DNA of 5,955 bases from the NCBI GenBank assembly GCA_028713875.1, contig JAQTNM010000100.1:1-5955 (forward strand), written 5' to 3'. Numbering within the stretch: the first letter of the stretch is position 1; every line of letters begins with the position of its first letter. Under the pieces are notes generated by a model, which did no database searches, was not told the origin of the DNA, and was given only the letters and a program-made list of their open reading frames with translations. The DNA is from Candidatus Omnitrophota bacterium (GTDB lineage: Bacteria; Omnitrophota; Gorgyraeia; Gygaellales; Profunditerraquicolaceae). Position numbers and translations under genes: made by a program. This document shows, piece by piece, positions 1 through 5,955 of this stretch.

Positions 1-560
1 CCGGTTTCCTGAAAAAGCATGATAAATCCCAGAAGCATAACCAAGCTGCCGAAAACCGTGACCAGGAAGGCCTTGTCCGCGCGTAAGACATGCTGTTTTT
101 CCCTGAAGAAACCGATGAGCCGCCAGATGGTAATACCGGTGATCTCCCAGAATACATACAGCATTATCAGGTTAGCGGAAAATACGAGCCCCATCATCGC
201 CCCCAGGAAAAGCACCACCAAAAAATAGTATTCCTGCTGGTTTTCATAATGTTTTATGTAATCAAAGGAATAGAGTATGATCATCGCGCTTATGAACGAG
301 GAAATCACAGCCATGAATACGGCCAGCCCGTCTGCGCAGAGGTTAAAATTCAATCCCAGGGGAAGGTTTCTAAAAACAGTCACCGCCTGCCGGCTTAAGA
401 CGTCAGGCAGCATAAAAGAGGAAAGGACAAAAGAAGAGACAACGAGCAAAAAAGCAAGCCCGTTCCTTAAGGCAGGCCGGAGCCTGCCTGCGGCAGGCAG
501 CACAAATACCCCTGCCAGCGGAAGAAAAACAGACAAAAGTAACGCCGACTCTTTCTGCAT
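1..560 (-). CDS. NuoL/MrpA/HyfB-family ion-translocating membrane subunit, N-terminal part (3' end beyond window)
   Basis: Reading down from the ATG at 560 gives 186 residues with no stop before the window edge. The family (Proton_antipo_M) comprises the antiporter-like proton or sodium channels of complex I, membrane-bound hydrogenases and Mrp antiporters. TM helices are visible at about residues 5-24, 34-52, 77-97, 111-125, 128-151 and 164-184. Family signatures are the FNLCADGLAVFM stretch (71-83), which matches the usual 'LDGLS' segment, and YVFWEITGITIWRLIGF (135-151), which matches the FWEL..LIGF helix; E139 fits the conserved TM5 glutamate. ADKAFLVTVFGSLVMLLGF (161-179) is closest, by eye, to MrpA-type proteins, but NuoL or hydrogenase subunits (EchA/HyfB type) cannot be excluded. 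The arginine at 147, where small or aromatic residues are usual, is odd. An in-frame TAA lies just upstream (570-572), so 560 is the first possible ATG. There is no Shine-Dalgarno at normal spacing, and a terminator-like hairpin sits just before the start. Confidence 0.85.
   Translation of the reverse strand, partial: MQKESALLLSVFLPLAGVFVLPAAGRLRPALRNGLAFLLVVSSFVLSSFMLPDVLSRQAVTVFRNLPLGLNFNLCADGLAVFMAVISSFISAMIILYSFDYIKHYENQQEYYFLVVLFLGAMMGLVFSANLIMLYVFWEITGITIWRLIGFFREKQHVLRADKAFLVTVFGSLVMLLGFIMLFQET
471..500. repeat. GC-rich nested inverted repeat inside the NuoL/MrpA-like gene
   Basis: Two overlapping inverted repeats share an arm: GGCAGGC (471-477) pairs with GCCTGCC (482-488) across 4 nt, and CTGCCTGC (484-491) pairs with GCAGGCAG (493-500) across a single G. 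The unit is far more GC-rich than its surroundings. It encodes the loop after the first TM helix (about residues 21-30), where insertion would be tolerated. It looks like a dispersed palindromic (REP-like) element, but only one copy is in this window, so the mobile or dispersed nature is inferred. Confidence 0.55.
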
Positions 561-569
561 TTTTAAAAA

Positions 570-605
570 TTAATAAAAAAACCAGAGAACGCCTGCTCCT
601 CTGGT
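570..605 (-). terminator. Terminator-like hairpin immediately upstream of the NuoL/MrpA-like start
   Basis: On the minus-strand transcript ACCAGAGGA (605-597) pairs with UUCUCUGGU (589-581), 9 bp with one G-U, around the loop GCAGGCG. It is followed by UUUUUUAUUAAUUUUU. The hairpin ends about 10 nt before the ATG at 560. No U-run follows it on the plus strand, so it is directional. It is either the second of tandem terminators for the upstream operon or an attenuator in the leader of the downstream gene. Confidence 0.6.
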
Positions 606-626
606 CGTATTCTCCTTATATTCTAT

Positions 627-654
627 AAAAAAAGACGTTTTTTCAAACGTCTTT
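627..654 (-). terminator. Strong intrinsic terminator (10-bp stem, GAAA loop)
   Basis: On the minus-strand transcript AAAGACGUUU (654-645) pairs perfectly with AAACGUCUUU (640-631) around a GAAA tetraloop. The stem runs into a run of seven U (633-627). The stem is AU-rich at both ends but has a G-A-C-G core. It begins 11 nt after the stop codon of the 22-codon ORF at 666-734, which fits either the end of the glycosyltransferase operon or an attenuator downstream of a leader peptide. The plus strand lacks a comparable U-run after the hairpin. Confidence 0.7.
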
Positions 655-665
655 ATCTGTCTTTC

Positions 666-734
666 TTACACGGCTTTGTGTATATGTTTGAATGTATATT
701 CATACCATATTATGCCGGCTTTGTCAAGTTTCAC
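666..734 (-). CDS. Possible 22-residue small protein or leader peptide
   Basis: A GTG at 734 opens a 22-codon frame ending in TAA at 668-666. It begins MKLDKAG and contains the aromatic- and histidine-rich stretch WYEYTFKHIH (residues 10-19). A GGGAGG lies exactly 6 nt upstream of the GTG, the best-placed Shine-Dalgarno in the window. The frame starts 26 nt after the glycosyltransferase stop, and a strong terminator hairpin begins 11 nt after its own stop. I do not recognise the peptide. Possible readings are a leader peptide controlling the downstream NuoL/MrpA-like gene, a small protein closing the operon, or a chance ORF beside a purine-rich tract. The same DNA also matches a sigma70 promoter, and the two readings compete. 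Confidence 0.4.
   Translation of the reverse strand: MKLDKAGIIWYEYTFKHIHKAV
686..705. promoter_or_regulatory. 20-bp imperfect dyad overlapping the candidate -10 box (possible operator)
   Basis: Eight of ten base pairs are symmetric across this 20-bp element, with core half-sites TGAAT and ATTCA separated by 4 bp. It covers the whole candidate -10 box and the predicted transcription start, where a repressor would bind. AT-rich dyads arise by chance fairly often, and I cannot assign a regulator. Confidence 0.25.
699..727 (-). promoter_or_regulatory. Candidate sigma70-type promoter reading toward the NuoL/MrpA-like gene
   Basis: A perfect TTGACA (727-722) lies 17 nt from TATGAA (704-699), which matches TATAAT at 4 of 6 positions and is preceded by TGG, an extended -10 motif. 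Transcription would start near 692. This would give a leader of about 130 nt that includes both hairpins at 570-654. The element lies inside the 22-codon ORF, so at most one reading may be functional. The organism's sigma factor preference is unknown. Confidence 0.4.
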
Positions 735-737
735 CTG

Positions 738-746
738 CCTCCTCCC
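738..746 (-). promoter_or_regulatory. Shine-Dalgarno for the 22-codon ORF
   Basis: The minus strand reads GGGAGGAGG here, and the GGAGG core (745-741) is 6 nt from the GTG at 734. It is the second copy of a direct CCGGGAGG repeat (756-749 and 748-741). Its strength and spacing are the main reason for calling the small ORF. Confidence 0.45.
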
Positions 747-760
747 GGCCTCCCGGACGA

Positions 761-2302
761 TTATTTTATTCTTCTGATGAGATAGAAATCTATTTGGGGG
801 ACTTCCTTATTCAGCGTTATCTGATGGAAGAAATATCTTCCCTTGTTGAGTATCCTGAAATTACGGGCGAAGGATGAATCATGATACCTGAATATCCATA
901 TCCAGGCATTATCGGGGAAAAAGCCCAGCTTTTCAAAGAATTCATCCCCCTCCATATCCCCCAGCAGGTATATTTTATCCCTGGTTTTCAAAACAGAAAG
1001 GTCATTTTCGTAGCTTTTGTAATTGGTAATATTATCGGTCAAAGAGCGCGCCACATCATCCCCCCAATAATAATAAGCGAATACCGGGGGATTGTATTTT
1101 GTCTGGAATAAAAATACCATTTCTTTATTCCGGTAATCAGGCACATTTTTTATATACTGGGCTGCCAGTCTCCAGTTTTCATTCAGGGGATTGCGGAAGA
1201 AATCGTAAAAATCCAGCGCATTAAAAGTGGCGATCCAAATGACCATCGGGACTAAAAAGAATTTCTTTAACCTGTGCCTGGCTGCGCTTTGGATGCCCAG
1301 GGCAAGCATAATCAGCAACGGAAATGTAAAAGGAGTATAATACCGCACCCGGTTGGAATAAGTAGACATGTAGATCGCCAGGACAGGGATGATAAAGATC
1401 AACGTCAAATACAGCAGGTTCCGCCTTAAATATCCGGATCCGCATCTGATCAACTTATAGCATCCGGCTATGACCAAAGGAATATACAGGACGGCCAGGG
1501 CCGGATTCCAACGGAAATGAAAATCATAAAGCAGCACCATTGCGAAGTCGGAAAGCTGCTTCCAGACGGTCGGGTAATTATAGCCTTCGCTGAATATCGG
1601 CTCTTTATGAATATCGTACAGGAGATTGGAAAGCCAAGGCAGGTAAGCCGCCAAAACTAGGCCGCACATAAACAGGATCTTTTTTATCCACAACCAATGC
1701 CGCCTGCCTTCCAGGGAGCTGATAAGCAACTGGAGAAAAATGACCAAAAAGGAGAAATAATGCGTATATGTCAAAGCGATATTGATAACTATTAATTTAA
1801 GAAGAGAATATTTCGAATCCTTGTTCCTGAGGTAGCGGAAAAACACATAAAAGGACAGCAGGGTCAGAAAAATGAACAGGCTGTAGCATCTGTTTACCCG
1901 GAAAAAATAAAACCAGGAAAAGGAAAGAGCGGCAAAGAGCGCGGAGAGTATGCCTGTGCTGCGGTCAAATAAAAAGGCGGCCAACTTATAAAAGATATAT
2001 ACGCTTAATACCCCCAGCAGCGCGGAAAATGAACGCTGGGCAAAGCTGCCTGAGCCAAAGATCGATATCCATAAATGGGAAATGGCCTGGTATAAGGGCG
2101 GGATGGTGTTGGGGTTGGATTCATCTTTATGATGAAAGAGGATCTCCTTTAAAGGCTGCTCTGCGGCGTATAGGCTGAAATATTCATCGGTGATGAAGCT
2201 CTCTTTGTCTAATTGGTAAAAATAGATAAACCCCGCAAAAACCAAAATCAAGATCAGGCATAACGAGTAAATATTTTCTTTTTTTATCATCGCATTACCC
2301 AT
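761..2302 (-). CDS. GT39/ArnT-like polytopic membrane glycosyltransferase
   Basis: This 513-residue integral membrane protein probably transfers a sugar from a polyprenyl-phosphate donor to a lipid, glycan or protein on the outer face of the cytoplasmic membrane (PMT_2/GT-C superfamily). A first TM helix is followed by a periplasmic loop with the acidic pair in FITDEYFSLY (D39, E40, expected catalytic Asp). NTIPPLY (65-71) is the usual PPLY element. There are many further hydrophobic helices, a THYF motif (180-183), and a less hydrophobic C-terminal domain from about 365 that begins with ENWRLAAQYIK. Start choice is uncertain: TTG at 2323 (overlapping the TPR gene by 8 nt, weak AGG upstream), ATG at 2302 (used here) or ATG at 2290 (MIKKENIY, a natural-looking N-terminus); none has a strong Shine-Dalgarno. 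It is the last large gene of the run of four. The sugar and acceptor cannot be read from sequence. Confidence 0.85.
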   Translation of the reverse strand: MGNAMIKKENIYSLCLILILVFAGFIYFYQLDKESFITDEYFSLYAAEQPLKEILFHHKDESNPNTIPPLYQAISHLWISIFGSGSFAQRSFSALLGVLSVYIFYKLAAFLFDRSTGILSALFAALSFSWFYFFRVNRCYSLFIFLTLLSFYVFFRYLRNKDSKYSLLKLIVINIALTYTHYFSFLVIFLQLLISSLEGRRHWLWIKKILFMCGLVLAAYLPWLSNLLYDIHKEPIFSEGYNYPTVWKQLSDFAMVLLYDFHFRWNPALAVLYIPLVIAGCYKLIRCGSGYLRRNLLYLTLIFIIPVLAIYMSTYSNRVRYYTPFTFPLLIMLALGIQSAARHRLKKFFLVPMVIWIATFNALDFYDFFRNPLNENWRLAAQYIKNVPDYRNKEMVFLFQTKYNPPVFAYYYWGDDVARSLTDNITNYKSYENDLSVLKTRDKIYLLGDMEGDEFFEKLGFFPDNAWIWIFRYHDSSFARNFRILNKGRYFFHQITLNKEVPQIDFYLIRRIK

Positions 2303-2315
2303 CAAACAGCGCAGC

Positions 2316-3785
2316 TTAGTCAAAATGGCCTGCGCTTTTGTTGAATAGTCTTTTTATCCCGGGCGCAACGTATCCGGTATATTGCATATCCTGCGCGATA
2401 CCCAGCAAGGCATCCAGCCTGGCATGGGGATCTCTTATCGCTTCGGTTATCTGAATAGCCTTTAAATATTGTTTATCGTGAATATAATAATCGGCGACTT
2501 TAAGGTAAACCCGGGAAAGGGAATCGGCCTGGCATAGCGCTTTAACTGCGGGAAAAACTTCTTCCTGTTGACCGTTTTTAATACCTTGGATCATTATCCT
2601 AGCCAGCGCATCTTCTTTCAAATACGCGTTATCTATTTCCCGGCTTATCTCAAAAGCAGCCTTAAGATCTTTTAGTTTCGCGTAGCTTATCGCGATGTAA
2701 GCCAGGGCCTGAGAGCGGTCAAAGGGTAACTTTATCGCTTCGGCCGTAGCCAGGGCTATTTTATAATTGCCCTCCCGGGCGTAACTTATCGCGATCTGAG
2801 CCTGGGCCTCGGACCTGAAGAAGACGGTTTTTACGGCGTCCGCCGTATCCCTGGCTTTCTGGTAGTCGCCGATCTTTGCATACCCTATTGCCGCCTGGGT
2901 CAAAACCTCGTTTTTGAAATACCCCGGCTTTTTGCCCTTTGCTGAAATAACCGCCCGGTCAAACATTTCTCTGGCAGGATCGGGTAAATCCAAAGAAAGA
3001 TATTTTTTACCTGTAGAGAGGAACATCTTGGCGTCTTTGGCCGGATATTTCAAAAGCAAGGAATCCCATAATGAATCCCATTTTGCATTATCGGCTACCG
3101 CGTTAATTTCGTAGAAATATACTTGCGGGATGAGCTTCCGGGTCTCGGAAGATGATTGCTGGATAATTTTTCTTAGAAGCGGGGTTTGCGCATACATCTT
3201 TTTTTCTTTAAATTCATCGATCAGCCGGCATAACGCCACGGATTGCGAAAAGGGGTCATCTATGGCCCCGGCCAGCTGCATGGCCTTTTCATATCGGGCC
3301 TGCTGAATATAAAAATTAACGATCTTTACATATGCGTCAGAGCGGCTGTCTTTAAATTCAATGTCTCCGGCTAATTCTATTGCCTTGCCGGCATCGTTAA
3401 GCTTTATATGCTCCTCTATCAATTCTGAAAGAAGGATCGCTTTGGTTAACGGATCATTTGTATTTTGGGCTATCTTGAGCGCCTGCGCCAAAACATCTCT
3501 TGCTTTCTCGGGCTCTCCCACCTTAAGATAAGCCGCGGATAGCTTTATTAAGGCCTCGGCTTTGGAGAAGGGCTCTTTTATCTCTTCAATCAGGCAAAGG
3601 ATCCGGGTTAACGGCGCCTGAGGAGAGGAATCTTTTAAATCAGAAGCGGTCCGGCCCCCGGAGAGACCGGCAGCGGCATAGACAGCCCGATTGAATACCA
3701 GGCAGAAAATAAACAGGCTTATATAGCAGCAAAAAGCGGTAATTTTATAAGAATACTCCTTCATGCCAGAGCTACGGAGATACAT
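2316..3785 (-). CDS. Exported TPR-like repeat protein
   Basis: This 489-residue protein has an N-terminal export signal (hydrophobic core about residues 15-31, possible cleavage after VYA at 37 or AAA at 39), so it is probably periplasmic. The rest is mostly helical hairpin repeats of about 33 residues with the pattern 'R..AL..IA..YA..G.y..A...A..I'. They are clear at 71-107, 110-142, 143-175 and 176-208, and again in phase at 287-319, 320-352, 353-385, 386-418, 419-451 and 452-484. The stretch 209-286 is less regular. Such solenoids bind partner proteins; no catalytic motif is seen. ATG 3785 has AAGGAGG upstream at a long 11-nt spacing and overlaps the hydrolase gene by 14 nt. ATG 3764 (MKEYSYKITAF) would give a more typical signal peptide and a 7-nt gap, but has no clear Shine-Dalgarno. 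The partner is probably an envelope protein, perhaps from the same operon (inference). Confidence 0.85.
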   Translation of the reverse strand: MYLRSSGMKEYSYKITAFCCYISLFIFCLVFNRAVYAAAGLSGGRTASDLKDSSPQAPLTRILCLIEEIKEPFSKAEALIKLSAAYLKVGEPEKARDVLAQALKIAQNTNDPLTKAILLSELIEEHIKLNDAGKAIELAGDIEFKDSRSDAYVKIVNFYIQQARYEKAMQLAGAIDDPFSQSVALCRLIDEFKEKKMYAQTPLLRKIIQQSSSETRKLIPQVYFYEINAVADNAKWDSLWDSLLLKYPAKDAKMFLSTGKKYLSLDLPDPAREMFDRAVISAKGKKPGYFKNEVLTQAAIGYAKIGDYQKARDTADAVKTVFFRSEAQAQIAISYAREGNYKIALATAEAIKLPFDRSQALAYIAISYAKLKDLKAAFEISREIDNAYLKEDALARIMIQGIKNGQQEEVFPAVKALCQADSLSRVYLKVADYYIHDKQYLKAIQITEAIRDPHARLDALLGIAQDMQYTGYVAPGIKRLFNKSAGHFD

Positions 3786-4889
3786 CCTGCGGGGTTCCTC
3801 CTTGTTTTCTGTCTTCTAAGGATTCATTCCAGATCTGCGTTGATTCTTTATAAGCGCCGAACGCCGGCTTTTTGGAGAAATCCCAGCGCACCAGTCCAAA
3901 ATAATCCACGCCGTTTCCCCAGTGTCCGTCACAATCGCGCAAAAATGCCCAGAAAACCTTTTCCACTGCTTTTTCTTTGATCAGCTGCGTAAACACCTGC
4001 CTGACCCATTCCTCCTGCTGTTTTTCATCGGGGTTTGCGCCCAGCCACCAGTTGTTTACTTCCAGTCCGCTTCTTACCCCCGGGCAACCTATTTCAGTGA
4101 CCCAGATCTTCTTGGCAGAGTCGCCGTTACGCTCCATGACTTTATAGACAAGCCGGGCATAAGCCTGCACTGCCTTTATCGCCCCGGGCCTTAAAGGCGA
4201 TTCAAAAATATGGATGTTTAAAACATCAAAATAATCTTTTGCTCCGTTATCATAAAGGCGATTGACGCTTAAGAGCCCTTCGGCAAGCCCGCCGTTTAAT
4301 ACTTTACAGGCGGGATCCTCAGCTTTAGCAGCGAGGTACACTCCTTTAAGCAGCCGGCAATAGCTCTTTAAGCCGTCCTGCCTCACCCAGTAAGTTAAGG
4401 AATCCGGCTCATTCCAAACCTCCCAGTATTTGACTCTATCTTTATAGCGGCTGATGACCTTGCGGCAGTATTCAATAAAGGGCCCGTTATCCCCGGAGGG
4501 GTCGTTCCATTTTCCTGTCGGCGAAGCCCAGGGAGCGCTATAATTAAGCAAACCTACGATCTTTATGTTATTTTTAGCAAGCAGCTCGACAATATTGTCG
4601 TATTTCTCAAATTGGAATTCTCCCCTTGCCGGCTCGATATCCTCCCATAAAAAATCCATGCGCACAAAACCTATTCCCGCATCTTTCATTAATGCTACGG
4701 CCTTACCCCACGAATCCCGGTCAGGATATTTGAAACTATTCCAGGGGTGGTTCCAATGCAGGAATTCCAATACCCCGAAAGGGCTGCCGCTATCTGTGAG
4801 TTTATTTTGCATACGGACTTTCCAGTAATGAATGCCGGCGCTTAAGCAAAGGAAGACAATAAAGGAGGCAAAGAATGCTGCTTTTCTTC

Positions 4890-4893
<4 letters not shown>
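3772..4893 (-). CDS. Membrane-anchored glycoside hydrolase, clan GH-A (GH39/GH5-like)
   Basis: This 373-residue protein has one N-terminal hydrophobic helix (about 6-22) and then an extracytoplasmic (beta/alpha)8-barrel, so it is probably anchored on the outer face of the membrane. Clan GH-A features: YWEVWNEPD (157-164) places the acid/base glutamate at E162 after the conserved N161; WVTEIG (264-269) places the nucleophile at E267; NIHIF (226-230) carries the usual barrel histidine; FVRMDFLWEDIEP (76-88) is a typical early-strand segment. It therefore probably cuts beta-linked glycan with retention of configuration. The fold and TM anchor recall PslG-type hydrolases of exopolysaccharide clusters, but the substrate is not readable. 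It starts with GTG inside a GTGA overlap with the upstream protease stop, a translational coupling arrangement, and no better start follows before the TM helix. A GT39-like transferase two genes downstream supports a role in making or trimming an envelope polysaccharide (inference). Confidence 0.85.
3797..3803 (-). promoter_or_regulatory. Shine-Dalgarno of the TPR-like gene, inside the hydrolase gene
   Basis: The minus strand reads AAGGAGG, 11 nt before the ATG at 3785. The spacing is longer than ideal, but no other start codon lies closer, which supports 3785 over the ATG at 3764. It lies within the last codons of the upstream hydrolase, fitting coupled expression. Confidence 0.5.

Positions 4894-5955
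<1,062 letters not shown>

Noticed and set aside
90..573. Plus-strand frames of about 100 codons opposite the NuoL/MrpA-like gene
   Set aside because: The minus-strand translation has strong family motifs and TM helices; the plus-strand products are low-complexity antisense readings.
606..626. AAGGAG (620-615, minus strand) considered as a ribosome-binding site for another small ORF
   Set aside because: No ATG, GTG or TTG follows at usable distance before the second hairpin, and it is too far from the ATG at 560.
668..683. Small 5-bp hairpin TACAC/GTGTA at the end of the 22-codon ORF
   Set aside because: It is too short and weak to call as a feature without comparative support.
692..877. 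Plus-strand 61-codon frame across the end of the glycosyltransferase gene
   Set aside because: It overlaps the clear minus-strand glycosyltransferase and the intergenic signals, has no recognisable motif and no good ribosome-binding site.
1221..1445. Minus-strand 74-codon frame inside the glycosyltransferase gene
   Set aside because: It is an alternative frame within a well-supported gene and shows no domain features.
3922..4194. Plus-strand 90-codon frame opposite the glycoside hydrolase
   Set aside because: It is an antisense shadow of a region holding the catalytic nucleophile segment of the real gene.

Overview
All supportable genes in this window lie on the minus strand, so it is best read from high to low coordinates. 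In transcription order it holds: (i) the end of a Maf nucleotide pyrophosphatase running without a stop codon into an M48-family metalloprotease lipoprotein; (ii) a membrane-anchored glycoside hydrolase of clan GH-A; (iii) an exported TPR-like repeat protein; (iv) a polytopic GT39/ArnT-like glycosyltransferase; (v) a 200-nt intergenic region; (vi) the first 186 residues of a NuoL/MrpA-family ion-pumping membrane subunit, cut by the window start.

Genes (i)-(iv) form a tight unit. The first two share a 4-nt GTGA stop/start, the next pair overlap by 14 nt, and the glycosyltransferase starts within a few bases of the TPR gene's stop. All four (counting the M48 part of the first) are predicted to be exported or membrane-bound. 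This suggests a small envelope module in which sugar is transferred from a lipid carrier, glycan is cut, and proteins are processed or scaffolded. That role is inferred from families and context.

The most unusual site is the Maf/M48 junction. A 7-bp unit repeated 4 times (4.6 with partial copies) encodes the hydrophobic core of the M48 lipoprotein signal peptide. The reading frame survives only at a copy number in step with the present one. Gain or loss of one unit puts a stop codon within about ten codons, so the tract could behave as a contingency (on/off) locus.

The second unusual site is the 561-760 intergenic region. It contains a 22-codon ORF with a very good Shine-Dalgarno, then a 10-bp GAAA-loop hairpin with a U-run, then a second terminator-like hairpin ending only about 10 nt before the ATG of the NuoL/MrpA-like gene. 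This is the layout of a leader peptide plus attenuator, or of a small-protein gene followed by tandem terminators. A sigma70-like promoter match and a 20-bp dyad overlap the small ORF and compete with the coding reading.

The organism is a Gram-negative-type bacterium (lipobox lipoprotein, GT39 and M48 envelope genes) with moderate GC. Compact operons, GTG starts, a GC-rich palindromic repeat inside a gene and the CTGTCTA-type heptamer repeat resemble uncultivated lineages such as Omnitrophota. That assignment is from memory and weak. I saw no rRNA, tRNA, CRISPR array or insertion sequence.
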